NCBI GenBank assembly: GCA_023898785.1
Contig: CP060239.1
Coordinates: forward strand, 1,178,001-1,242,000
DNA from: Rhodospirillales bacterium
GTDB lineage: Bacteria > Pseudomonadota > Alphaproteobacteria > Micavibrionales > Micavibrionaceae
DNA: 64,000 bases
Direction of reading: 5' to 3'
Below, in pieces: positions 46,829 to 55,188 of the stretch. A model generated the notes under the pieces. That model saw only the letters and a list, made by a program, of their open reading frames with translations, searched no databases and was not told the origin of the DNA. Within the stretch, counting starts at the first letter, position 1, and every line of letters starts with the position of its first letter. A program made the translations under genes and the position numbers.

Positions 46829-48298
46829 ATGCTCAAACGCGCCGGATATTTATCTCTTTTAATCGTCGCTACATTATTTGCTGTTTGCCTTCCTACCGCC
46901 TCGATTTGGGCGGCATCAAACAGCAATGCCTCGGCCCAAACCCTGAACGCTGTTACGCACCCGGCGGCAATTTTGTGTCTGGTTATTTTCGTCTTGTCTT
47001 ATGTTGCGGTGTTGATGGAAGAATACACCCACATGCGTAAATCCAAGCCTGTGCTGTTGGGCGCCGGCTTGATCTGGGTCATTATCGGCATGATCGCGCC
47101 GTCTTACGGCATTGACCACGATACCCTTCATAGCGCGATTTTTCACGGGCTGGAAGAATATGCGAGTTTGCTGCTTTTTCTTCTTGCCGCAATGACTTAT
47201 ATCAGCGCACTGGAAGAGCGCAATGTTTTTGCCGTATTAAAAAGCAACCTGATCCGGTCGGGGCTGAATTTTAGACAGCTTTTCTGGGCGACAGGACTTA
47301 TCGCCTTCTTTTTATCTCCAGTGGCGGACAATTTAACCACAGCATTGGTGTTGGGGGCTGTGGTTGTGGCCGTGGGTAGCAATAATCCGCGCTTTGTTTC
47401 TCTGGCTTGTATTAATGTGGTTAGTGCTGCCAATGCAGGGGGGGCGTTCAGCCCGTTTGGTGATATTACAACGCTGATGGTCTGGCAGTCCGGGAACGTC
47501 TCCTTCTTTGAATTCTTTAATTTATTCCTTCCTTCCGTTATCTGCTTCCTGATACCGGCTGCCATTATGAGCGTTTTCATTCCGCGTGATTATCCGGAAG
47601 CCCTGAAAGAAGACGTATCGCTTCGCCATGGGGCGCGGATGATTATCGCCCTGGGAGTTTTCACCATTGCCATGGCCGTTGGGTTCGAACAGACACTTGG
47701 TCTGCCACCTTTTGTCGGCATGATGTTTGGTCTGTCTTTCTTGATGATCGCTGCTTACGTCATCCGGCACGTGTGGGTCAACAAAGACGAAGATAAGGAT
47801 TTTGACATTCTTGAAAATGTCGCGGCGGCGGAATGGGATACGCTGCTCTTCTTCTTTGGTGTGATCTTCTCTGTCGGCGGCCTGGCCTTTTTAGGGTATA
47901 TGGAGCTGGCCTCTGCTGCGATGTATCAGGAGTTTGGCGCAAGCGCGACAAATATCGTTTTGGGGGTATCTTCTGCCATAATTGATAATATTCCGGTGAT
48001 GTTCGCGGTGCTGAGCATGAATCCGGAAATGGATCATTTCCAATGGCTGCTGATTACTCTGACCACAGGCGTAGGTGGCAGCATGCTTTCTATTGGTTCT
48101 GCGGCGGGCGTAGCGTTGATGGGTGTGGCGCGTGGGCAATATACATTTATGAGCCACCTGAAATGGACGCCGGTTATCGTTTTGGGATATATCTCGGCGA
48201 TCGGTGTACATTTCCTCATTAATTCTCATTTAATGAATGTTTCGATCCATGCAATTGATGTTACGACACATATTGAGGAACCTGCACCAACACATTAA
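46829..48298 (+). CDS. nhaD: NhaD-type sodium:proton antiporter
   Basis: This 489-aa protein starts with a hydrophobic signal-like helix (MLKRAGYLSLLIVATLFAVC, possibly cleaved after SIWAAS) followed by about twelve membrane segments. LSPVADNLTTALVLGAVVVA, NAGGAFSPFGDITTLMVWQS and IIDNIPVMFAVLSM match NhaD, which exports Na+ or Li+ in exchange for protons. I chose the ATG at 46829 at the start of the signal-like helix, with GGGGAA upstream. The stop overlaps the convergent holin stop by four bases at the phage-block boundary. Confidence 0.88.
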   Translation: MLKRAGYLSLLIVATLFAVCLPTASIWAASNSNASAQTLNAVTHPAAILCLVIFVLSYVAVLMEEYTHMRKSKPVLLGAGLIWVIIGMIAPSYGIDHDTLHSAIFHGLEEYASLLLFLLAAMTYISALEERNVFAVLKSNLIRSGLNFRQLFWATGLIAFFLSPVADNLTTALVLGAVVVAVGSNNPRFVSLACINVVSAANAGGAFSPFGDITTLMVWQSGNVSFFEFFNLFLPSVICFLIPAAIMSVFIPRDYPEALKEDVSLRHGARMIIALGVFTIAMAVGFEQTLGLPPFVGMMFGLSFLMIAAYVIRHVWVNKDEDKDFDILENVAAAEWDTLLFFFGVIFSVGGLAFLGYMELASAAMYQEFGASATNIVLGVSSAIIDNIPVMFAVLSMNPEMDHFQWLLITLTTGVGGSMLSIGSAAGVALMGVARGQYTFMSHLKWTPVIVLGYISAIGVHFLINSHLMNVSIHAIDVTTHIEEPAPTH

Positions 48299-48816
48299 CG
48301 CGATGCATTCCAAAAGATGGTTTCGGGTGAGACAAGCTTTTTATCTTCACTACGTTTATAAACGTAAATACCCAACACAGAAAGGCCGACAGCCCAGATT
48401 GCGCTGAGCGATGACATAGACGACATTATATATCCGGCACGTTGCGTATCGAATATCATAATGTATGCAACCCCCAGCATTTGCGCGGCCCAGGTGATGG
48501 CCATCAGGTAGCCGAAAGTGGGACGCATCCGCCGAATGTATTTATCAGAGGAGGCAATTTCGGTGCGCAGCGATTCATTAACCTGTTTAAAAGCTTCACG
48601 GTATTCCTCTGATTTCATTAGAGAAAGTGCCTCCATGTGCCTGTTCGATTCCGCTATAGCTTCCGGTGAAATATCTCCTGCTTTCAGCGCTTTATCAACA
48701 TCTTCTAAAGCTTTTGCCGCACTTTTGGTGACGGGCGTGTTGATCTGTTTTAAGGCTCCTGATACGAAGGTGATCAGCAGCGGTAGACCGATGCGGGCGA
48801 GTATGGTTTCGAGCAT
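48295..48816 (-). CDS. Phage-type 3-TM holin (GTA_holin_3TM-like)
   Basis: This 173-aa protein has an N-terminal membrane helix (ILARIGLPLLITFVSGALKQ), a helical charged middle and two C-terminal membrane helices (FGYLMAITWAAQMLGVAYIM and SSLSAIWAVGLSVLGIYVYK), with the RRMRPTFGYLMA motif typical of the 3-TM holin family found in phages and gene transfer agents. It permits endolysin access to the wall. It is the last gene of the phage block, three bases after the endolysin gene. Confidence 0.8.
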   Translation of the reverse strand: MLETILARIGLPLLITFVSGALKQINTPVTKSAAKALEDVDKALKAGDISPEAIAESNRHMEALSLMKSEEYREAFKQVNESLRTEIASSDKYIRRMRPTFGYLMAITWAAQMLGVAYIMIFDTQRAGYIMSSMSSLSAIWAVGLSVLGIYVYKRSEDKKLVSPETIFWNASR

Positions 48817-48819
48817 GGA

Positions 48820-49311
48820 TCAGGCCTCCTGCAATTTGTAAAAGATGTGATGGCCGATTTTGGCACTGGGGATTTCATCGCGTGCCCAATATGGCGAGGT
48901 ATAATCGGCATGGTAATGGGTAGCCCCACCAGTATGATCCGGCAAAACCCCGGCCACGGCACGCCGGGCAATGCGCAGGGCGCTGGCGAAATAAAGGTTT
49001 TTATCATCGATGGCCTGTAATTTCTGAAAATTTGGGTCAGAGCGATTCCAGCACGAGAATTGATACGGTTTTTGACAGACCTGAATGATATTGCCTCCCC
49101 ACCAGTATTTACCGCCATGACCTTGCGCGACTTTCACGCGGTTGAGCACAACACTGGCGACCGCTTCCATTCCAATATGACCCTGTCCCCGGGCTTCACC
49201 CCAGAGAGTGCGCGCCAGAACATCAATTTCAAGTGCGCGGTAAAATTCTTCGGCGTCAGCGCGCGGGCGCACGTCTGAACCACCAATTGCAGTCAGGGTT
49301 GGTTTTTTCAT
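48820..49311 (-). CDS. Endolysin, SleB-like cell wall hydrolase
   Basis: This 163-aa protein has a Hydrolase_2/SleB domain: DVLARTLWGEARGQGHIGME with the catalytic glutamate, VASVVLNRVKVAQG, FSCWNRSDPNF and a closing DHTGGATHYHADY. Family members cleave peptidoglycan. There is no signal peptide, consistent with holin-dependent release. AGGAGAACACA precedes the ATG. It pairs with the holin directly downstream. Confidence 0.88.
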   Translation of the reverse strand: MKKPTLTAIGGSDVRPRADAEEFYRALEIDVLARTLWGEARGQGHIGMEAVASVVLNRVKVAQGHGGKYWWGGNIIQVCQKPYQFSCWNRSDPNFQKLQAIDDKNLYFASALRIARRAVAGVLPDHTGGATHYHADYTSPYWARDEIPSAKIGHHIFYKLQEA

Positions 49312-49337
49312 TGTGTTCTCCTGTAATTAAGTTCTGC

Positions 49338-49446
49338 GTCATTGCGGGCACCCTCTGGGGCATAAACTTCGTGAAGCAATCCATCTCTTACGCGAATTTC
49401 AGAGCTGGATTGCCGCGTCAGGCCTTACGGCCTTCCTCGCAATGAC
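49338..49446. repeat. Extragenic palindromic repeat, type A, within the phage block
   Basis: The copy begins GTCATTGCGGGCACCCTCTG and ends CCTTCCTCGCAATGAC, between the endolysin and the 106-aa gene. Inner segments GAAGCAATCC and GGATTGCCGCG pair. Confidence 0.8.
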
Positions 49447-49454
49447 GACGGGGG

Positions 49455-49775
49455 TTATTCAGATTTGGCCTTAAGAGCCTCGGCCTTAAGAGCGGTGGCG
49501 TCGAGTTTGGATTCGATGCGCAGCAAATGCTCCACCAGCCGGGATTCGAGCGCCCGTAAATCGGTCTGCGAGGCATAAGTTTTGGCAACTTCAAGTTTGA
49601 ATCCGCTGAGCGCATCGCGGAGCTGATCCGAGCGGTGCTCAAGCATGTGCTCTAAATTGTTGATGGCTCTTTCGGCTTCGCGGCGCGTCCGCCAGGAAAA
49701 AGCCAAAAGGCCGGCCATGGCCGGCAGATCGAAAATTGTGATCCACCAGACCAGATCTTGTGAAAGCAGGTTCAT
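49455..49775 (-). CDS. 106-aa membrane/coiled-coil protein of the phage block
   Basis: One N-terminal membrane helix (LVWWITIFDLPAMAGLLAFS) is followed by a long coiled coil (ERAINNLEHMLEHRSDQLRD onward) and a lysine/alanine-rich tail. This layout, upstream of endolysin and holin, resembles i-spanin or small lysis-cassette proteins, which is inference. No family is recognised. Confidence 0.65.
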   Translation of the reverse strand: MNLLSQDLVWWITIFDLPAMAGLLAFSWRTRREAERAINNLEHMLEHRSDQLRDALSGFKLEVAKTYASQTDLRALESRLVEHLLRIESKLDATALKAEALKAKSE

Positions 49776-49851
49776 AATTTCCCTTATCTTTTTTCTTGTA
49801 TAAAATGTTTTGTTATGTTAATTTTTGGCTACTTTTTTAAAGGGGATTAAA

Positions 49852-50154
49852 ATGCCTAATACGTCCGTGCTTGTTCCCGGTGACAAACGAACAAAAGAAT
49901 TTCTGAGCCGTGCGCATGGCTATGTCCAAGTCGCGAAAGACGCAGGCCTTCCTTTTAATGACCAACTTCAGGAAGCCGTTGATTTCATGGAGATCCATTC
50001 ACAAGGCTCCAGCCCTTTGAGTTTCCGTGTTCTTCAAGCCTCTTTTAACCGCCATTGCGGTCGGGAGGCACAACGCTGGATCAATTGTTTTAAAAGAGAA
50101 CTCGTTTATTGCACCACACTGCCTGCTAACTGTACTCCCGGCGACCACTCCTAA
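49852..50154 (+). CDS. 100-aa protein of unknown function, opposite to the phage genes
   Basis: The product MPNTSVLVPGDKRTKEFLSR onward is a soluble, largely helical protein with three cysteines in the last third. AAAGGGGATTAAA precedes the ATG at 49852. It is on the plus strand within an otherwise minus-strand phage block and its stop overlaps the terminase stop by four bases, which suggests a small independently expressed insertion. No family is recognised. Confidence 0.6.
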   Translation: MPNTSVLVPGDKRTKEFLSRAHGYVQVAKDAGLPFNDQLQEAVDFMEIHSQGSSPLSFRVLQASFNRHCGREAQRWINCFKRELVYCTTLPANCTPGDHS

Positions 50155-51668
50155 ACTCTGAAATCAGTGTCCGCCTTGTGAGTCCGGGCGGATTTCATCC
50201 AGTTATGGCCGCCACGGCCGTAGAGGCGCGGCAGGCGGTCAGGCGCTTGGGAAAGCGCACCTGCAACGGCATCGAGTCCATCATCATGCCCTTTATTACT
50301 TTCGGGCCGCCATTCGCGCATTTCAGTCATGAAGGGCGTTCTTAGGATCGATTTGTGAATGTGCAACCGCCGGGCGGCGAGCACGGCATCGAAGGCCTCC
50401 AAAATACGCAGATCTTTGGCACGGCTCTGGCTGGTTTCCTGTACACCGCACGGCGCTTTGGCCCTGGCAAGCTCATTGCGCAAGATGCCGGGAAGAAACC
50501 GCCCGATGCCGTTCGTCTCAACTGTCATGGCGGGCAGGTAATGATTTTTAGCAATCTGCGAAACGATACGGCATTGTTGCGTTGCTTCGTCCTGCTCATT
50601 ACCAGCGTCGGTGCGAATATATTCGATGTGATGAAGGTAGAAATTCCCCTCCGCATCGCTAAATATGACGGCCATAACGCTGTGGTCGCCTTTAGCTGCG
50701 CCGAAGGCCGGGTCCCAAAAGGCGCTGACGGAGACCATCTTTGTTTGGCCCAAAAACAGGGTTTGCAGTTCCTTACAGTAATCCAGCGGTTCATCATAAT
50801 GGCGCAGCAGATCGGGATTTAATCGCCCTTCGGCAATGTTCACGGGCTGAAGCATCATCTGGGAGGCGAATTTATTCGGCCCGGCGGCCCTCTTCATACC
50901 GGCGATATCGGCCTCGCTATAGCGCTCAATCCATGCGCTTTGCCCTTTTTCGTCCAGAATAGGAATTTTGAGACGTTCAAAGCCGTTTAAGAATTCTTTT
51001 TCCTCGCCCAGTTGCGTACGCGGCTCATCAGCGTAGATCGTGTGGTAATTATGCGGCGTACCAACGTAAATTTTCGTTCCGCCGGGGACGAGGACATATT
51101 CCATCTCGCCCAGGCGCTCGCGCAATTCGCGGCGTTTTTCGGCGCTGTCGCAGGTGTTGGGAACCTCGACATCATCGCAAATGACAATATCGGCGCGTGA
51201 GCCGGTGATGTTGGCGGTGATGCCCTTGGCCATCATGGAGGGGTCGCGCGCTTCAAAAGTGCGTTTGACCGTGAAGCGGTCGGAGGCCCATTGGTCGGCG
51301 TTTTCCGGTTTCATTTTTGTGGTCAGCGGGTGGCGCTCGATAATGCGCCGCACGTTGCGCACCATCTTTTTCGCCAGCGTAAAATCCGCCGCCAACACAA
51401 GGATACGCAAATCCGCCTTGCGATATAAAAGCCAGGCCGAAAACAGGCCGGTGATCGTGCTTTTGCCTGCGCTGCGGAAGGCCATCAGGAGAAGCCGTGT
51501 ATTCTTGCGGGTCCAATTCCATTCCAGCCAGCGCGCCATTTTCAGGTGGATTTGTGGTGTGCGCAGCCCCATGCGCTGGTTCCACAGCACCACGAAGAGC
51601 GGGAAATCGGCTTCGCTGATGTCGAATTTCGTGCTTTGCAGGCTGGTCGGCTTTACGATTTCGTTCAT
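50151..51668 (-). CDS. Phage terminase large subunit
   Basis: This 505-aa packaging motor has an ATPase with Walker A-like LLMAFRSAGKSTITGLFSAW near residue 60, Walker B ADIVICDDVEVPNTCDS, and a C-terminal nuclease with AFWDPAFGAAKGDHSVMAVI and the acidic KGHDDGLDAVAGAL. The pattern resembles T7-like (gp19-class) terminases. The gene lies upstream of the lysis genes and directly after the 108-aa protein, whose stop overlaps its start. Confidence 0.9.
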   Translation of the reverse strand: MNEIVKPTSLQSTKFDISEADFPLFVVLWNQRMGLRTPQIHLKMARWLEWNWTRKNTRLLLMAFRSAGKSTITGLFSAWLLYRKADLRILVLAADFTLAKKMVRNVRRIIERHPLTTKMKPENADQWASDRFTVKRTFEARDPSMMAKGITANITGSRADIVICDDVEVPNTCDSAEKRRELRERLGEMEYVLVPGGTKIYVGTPHNYHTIYADEPRTQLGEEKEFLNGFERLKIPILDEKGQSAWIERYSEADIAGMKRAAGPNKFASQMMLQPVNIAEGRLNPDLLRHYDEPLDYCKELQTLFLGQTKMVSVSAFWDPAFGAAKGDHSVMAVIFSDAEGNFYLHHIEYIRTDAGNEQDEATQQCRIVSQIAKNHYLPAMTVETNGIGRFLPGILRNELARAKAPCGVQETSQSRAKDLRILEAFDAVLAARRLHIHKSILRTPFMTEMREWRPESNKGHDDGLDAVAGALSQAPDRLPRLYGRGGHNWMKSARTHKADTDFRV

Positions 51669-51991
51669 TCATCGCCCTCCTCCAATTCTGCGCGGGCGCT
51701 TTGTATCCGGGCTTGTATGTTTTCCTGCTCTTCGCGCCTGGACGCGATTTTTTCCTGCTGTTCGCTGTCGTCCGTGGCATCGGCCAGTTTGAGGAGACTT
51801 TCGAGATGGGAGGCAGCGGATTTCCCGGCATCGTGGAATTTTTTAAATTCCGCCGGGCCTTTACTTTCATCATCAAGATTTTTTGGCAAATCGCTGCTGA
51901 GATAACGTTCGTAGGATTGCACGACCACTGCCGTGGCGCTGTTGAGAAATTGTGCAATGCGGGTTTTGATGCGTTTCGTATAGTTCTCCAT
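51665..51991 (-). CDS. 108-aa helical protein, possible small terminase subunit
   Basis: The protein MENYTKRIKTRIAQFLNSAT onward is predicted all-helical and highly charged, with a coiled-coil C-terminus. It lies just before the large terminase, overlapping by four bases, a common place for the small subunit, but no DNA-binding motif is evident, so that role is a guess. AAGGAAATTAT precedes the ATG at 51991; an upstream ATG (52021) lacks such a site. Confidence 0.6.
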   Translation of the reverse strand: MENYTKRIKTRIAQFLNSATAVVVQSYERYLSSDLPKNLDDESKGPAEFKKFHDAGKSAASHLESLLKLADATDDSEQQEKIASRREEQENIQARIQSARAELEEGDE

Positions 51992-52035
51992 ATAATTTCC
52001 TTGTTGGTTTTTGAACCACAATGTGGTCCCTTGAC

Positions 52036-52115
52036 GTCATTGCGAGCGACAGCGAAGCAATCCATCTATAGGAGTTGGATTGCCGCGTCAGGCCTTCGGC
52101 CTTCCTCGCAATGAC
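52036..52115. repeat. Extragenic palindromic repeat, type A, within the phage block
   Basis: The copy runs GTCATTGCGAGCGACAGCGA to CCTTCCTCGCAATGAC between the 108-aa gene and the tail-fibre gene, with GCAATCCA / TGGATTGC pairing inside. Confidence 0.8.
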
Positions 52116-52122
52116 GCATAAA

Positions 52123-54144
52123 TTAAAATTTATTGACGATGAACCACTGGCCGCCATCAGAAACGACAGTGATGGCGTTGTATTGCGCGTTTAAGGGTTG
52201 AGCGAAGCCGTCGGGGCCGGTTCCGCCCTGCTCGCTCACCGTGATGGTGTTGGCCGAGACATCGGTTTTTTTGATGGTCACAGTGCGCCCGACAGCCTGG
52301 GAGGAATTGGCCGGGGGCAGACGAGCGGTGAGCGCACCACCAAAGCTGGAGAGCAAATAAGTATCTACGGCCATATCGATGTCATAGGTGCCAGTGCCAT
52401 CGAAATAGCGGGTATTGCCGGGGGAGCGGTTGGAAGCAATGACAAACCATTCCGCGCCGTTGGACAGCGCCATCATGTAATCATTTTCCGCCCCTAAAAA
52501 ATAATCGCGCGCATCGGGACCATTGCCGCTGACTTCCTTAATGGTGATAACATTCGCGGAGCTGTCAATTTTCTTAACGACCATCATCGCGCCCGTTGCA
52601 TCGGCGGCGGCGGGCAGATTGACCGTCAGGGCCCCGCCAAAGCTGGAAACCAGATGCACGGAGTGTGAAGTGTCGAGCGTGATGGTCCCGGCGCTATTGA
52701 TATATTCGGTATCGAAGCGCTGGAGCGTTGCGTTCATGTCGATACAGGTGGTTTTTTGCAGGCGGTTCTTATTCGGATACCCTGCGTTATAGGCGGTGTA
52801 TTCGCCGCCTGAAAGATCCCAGATCGCCGCGCCGTCGCTGGCGGAGAGTAGATTAAAGATAGAGGTTTCAATGGAGCCGGCTTCGAGTTTGATATTAGGG
52901 ACGCTGTTATAGCTTTCGGCATAGGGGTTGATGAGCAGCGTTTTATCGCAGCCAGACCCGATGATGAAACAGCCTTGCGCGGAGCCGTGGACATTGGCTT
53001 CGCAATCGACAAAGGCGTTATTATAGCGTGCTTCTTCGATATAAAACCCGGCGCCCGTACAGGTCGTGCCCAGAGAATAGGCGCGGCAAGCATGGAATTT
53101 ATTGGCGTTGGGCGTATCCCCTGCCCCGCTGCGATAGAGGTGAAAGCCATGGACGGCGAACTGTTCAACCAGCACGCGGTCAAAATTGTTCCAGTAACAT
53201 GGAAAGCTCGGGTTCGCGCCGCCATCAAGCTGGACGCCGATATTGGACGAAACGATGGTGATGTCGCTCACGGACGTTTGCACGACCGGACGCGTTGCGC
53301 CGTAAAGCTTAATTCCGATATCTCCACCTTCAATGCGGAAATTATGCACGGTGCAATGATCCTCGGTGATCTCAATGGCGTTGAATGTTTGCGCGTTGCA
53401 TTTGAGCACGGATTTCTGGCCCGCGCCGATCAGGGCTTTGCGCGCGGTAAGGGTGATTGTTCCCGTGATCAGATATTCGCCGGGCGGGATATAAACCATA
53501 TCGTGCGCGGCTATTGCATTTTGGATAGCGACCGTGTCATTGGTGAGGCCGTCACCAACAGCGCCAAAATCCTTGATTGAGATCGCATCGGCGAGCTTGT
53601 CATTCACGGTGCGCGTGGCCGCGCCGGTGCCGGTAGGGGTAAAATCCGGCGAGGCGGAAGCGCCGGAGAGATCGAGCGCGACGGGGTTGCCGCTTCCGTC
53701 AAAGCCTAGGCCTTTATTTGCGCGGGTGGCGCGCGATGGCAGCTCTACATTGCCGGGGGTTTCGTGGTCACCATATTTGAGCATGAGGTCGTTTTCGCGG
53801 CTGACCTGCTGGAGCGCGGCGATGAGGTAATCAAGCTCGTTATTGATGGATTGGGCGGAGAAGTCCCCGCCTTCGAGAAAGTCGGTTACGCGCTCTATGG
53901 GCAGCTCGCGGGCGAGCGTTATGATGGTATCCATTGCAGGAGCGGTGTCGAAAGTGACATCGCCGCCCGCCGTATTCCCCGCGCCGTTAATGGTGAAACC
54001 GCTGGTCTGCTTCGCGCCGTCTATATAGACGCTCAAGTCCTCGCTGGCAAAAATGGGAAACGGGTAGGTGAATGTGTCTTGCGTGCCATTAGCGACATAA
54101 CGCACAATTGGCGTTACGTCCGGCATTTTGATGTGTTCGGTCAT
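52123..54144 (-). CDS. Phage tail fibre/tailspike with pectate-lyase-like beta-helix
   Basis: This 673-aa protein starts with a T7-fibre-like adaptor (VTPIVRYVANGTQDTFTYPF, then VYIDGAKQTSGFTINGAGN; ITLARELPIERVTDF), then a pectate_lyase_3-type segment (ISIKDFGAVGDGLTNDTVAI, IPPGEYLITGTITL) leading into a right-handed beta-helix, and a C-terminal duplicated module (STITLDTSHSV-like and SSFGGALTARLPPANSSQ). It probably binds host surface glycan. The start at 54144 is chosen for the first conserved residues. Confidence 0.85.
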   Translation of the reverse strand: MTEHIKMPDVTPIVRYVANGTQDTFTYPFPIFASEDLSVYIDGAKQTSGFTINGAGNTAGGDVTFDTAPAMDTIITLARELPIERVTDFLEGGDFSAQSINNELDYLIAALQQVSRENDLMLKYGDHETPGNVELPSRATRANKGLGFDGSGNPVALDLSGASASPDFTPTGTGAATRTVNDKLADAISIKDFGAVGDGLTNDTVAIQNAIAAHDMVYIPPGEYLITGTITLTARKALIGAGQKSVLKCNAQTFNAIEITEDHCTVHNFRIEGGDIGIKLYGATRPVVQTSVSDITIVSSNIGVQLDGGANPSFPCYWNNFDRVLVEQFAVHGFHLYRSGAGDTPNANKFHACRAYSLGTTCTGAGFYIEEARYNNAFVDCEANVHGSAQGCFIIGSGCDKTLLINPYAESYNSVPNIKLEAGSIETSIFNLLSASDGAAIWDLSGGEYTAYNAGYPNKNRLQKTTCIDMNATLQRFDTEYINSAGTITLDTSHSVHLVSSFGGALTVNLPAAADATGAMMVVKKIDSSANVITIKEVSGNGPDARDYFLGAENDYMMALSNGAEWFVIASNRSPGNTRYFDGTGTYDIDMAVDTYLLSSFGGALTARLPPANSSQAVGRTVTIKKTDVSANTITVSEQGGTGPDGFAQPLNAQYNAITVVSDGGQWFIVNKF

Positions 54145-54178
54145 GAAGGGAGGCTTCCTTAAAACTGGTTTTGTATCT

Positions 54179-54271
54179 GTCATTGCGAGTACCCACAGGG
54201 CATAAACTTCGCAAAGCAATCCAGTTGATATGGATTGCCGCGTCGAACCTATCGGTTCTCCTCGCAATGAC
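54179..54271. repeat. Extragenic palindromic repeat, type A, within the phage block
   Basis: The copy runs GTCATTGCGAGTACCCACAG to TTCTCCTCGCAATGAC, between the tail-fibre gene and the 172-aa virion gene, with GCAATCCA / TGGATTGC pairing inside. Confidence 0.8.
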
Positions 54272-54277
54272 GGCGGG

Positions 54278-54796
54278 TTAAAACAAGCGGTCGAAGAGTG
54301 TGACCTGATCGTTGAGCTTCTGGCGCTGCTGGAGCTGGGTGGCTTGCAGGAGGTTGAGGCTGCGGGATTGCGTTTCATTCAGATCGAGTGCGCGGGTCCG
54401 TAAAGAGTCGAGCTGTGTACGCCGATTGATCTCGTCTTCGGTTTCGTCGAACAGGCCGAGCAGGACGGCCTGGGCCGATCCGCTATTGGCGCTGACGCCT
54501 GATCCGCCAAATTGCGCGCGTTGGCGTGCGACCGCCCGGCGCAGAGCGTTGCGGCGTTCTTCCTCATCTTGCGCGGCCTGCGCGGCGATTTTTTCGCGTT
54601 CCAAAGCATTGGACTGGGCTAGCCCCGCGGCCTGCAATTTCTGGCGCTCCTGTAATTGACGCAGGGCAAGTTCCTGCTCCTGGCGGGCGTTGCTGTTGCC
54701 GCTTAAGGTCTGGACCGCGCCGACGACCTGACCGACGGTGTTAAGTGTACTGACAGCGGCGGACAGGCTGCTGGCGATGGGGGTAATGGCTCCCAT
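54278..54796 (-). CDS. 172-aa coiled-coil protein, probable virion component
   Basis: The protein has a small alanine/threonine-rich N-terminus (MGAITPIASSLSAAVSTLNT) and a long glutamine/arginine-rich coiled coil, with a glycine/serine interruption (AQFGGSGVSANSGSAQAVLL) in the centre. Proteins of this kind between tail genes of T7-like phages are internal or ejection proteins, so that role is inferred. AAAGGAGG directly precedes the ATG. Confidence 0.65.
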   Translation of the reverse strand: MGAITPIASSLSAAVSTLNTVGQVVGAVQTLSGNSNARQEQELALRQLQERQKLQAAGLAQSNALEREKIAAQAAQDEEERRNALRRAVARQRAQFGGSGVSANSGSAQAVLLGLFDETEDEINRRTQLDSLRTRALDLNETQSRSLNLLQATQLQQRQKLNDQVTLFDRLF

Positions 54797-54986
54797 GGGA
54801 ACCTCCTTTCCGATTATTGTGAATAATTTTATATTTTTGAATTAATCTTGCGGTTTTACGGTTGTTTTTTTTATAAAAAATCTTTACGGTATTTAAAATA
54901 CATCGAATGCTCTTTTTTATATTGACACACAGAACATTATTATGGTAAATAATTTGCATCCTATAACCTTAAGAGAGGAAAAAACG

Positions 54987-55184
54987 ATGACATGGACAAG
55001 TGGACGCCTTCCTAGCTGTGTGAGTTGTGACAAAATTGAAACGCCCGTTAGAGTAAACGATGCTTTTGACAGAAATTCTCGGACAAAAGCCATTCAAAAG
55101 CCTGCGCGCACAATCTGGGCTTCCTCCCCTGGGAGTGATCAAGAAGAAGCGGCAACAACGAAGCTTATAGCTGAACTACATTAA
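54987..55184 (+). CDS. 65-aa protein, plus-strand insertion in the phage block
   Basis: The product MTWTSGRLPSCVSCDKIETP onward carries a CVSC motif near the N-terminus and an acidic tail. AGAGAGGAAAAAACG precedes the ATG. TTGACA at 54922 with AT-rich sequence downstream could be a promoter, but the -10 is not clear. It is on the opposite strand from the tail genes and ends just before the convergent tubular B-like gene, as a moron gene would. Confidence 0.6.
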   Translation: MTWTSGRLPSCVSCDKIETPVRVNDAFDRNSRTKAIQKPARTIWASSPGSDQEEAATTKLIAELH

Positions 55185-55188
55185 TAAG

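Noticed and set aside
52123..54144. Secreted pectate lyase
   Set aside because: The T7-fibre-like N-terminus, lack of signal peptide and position between virion genes indicate a tail fibre with a beta-helix fold.
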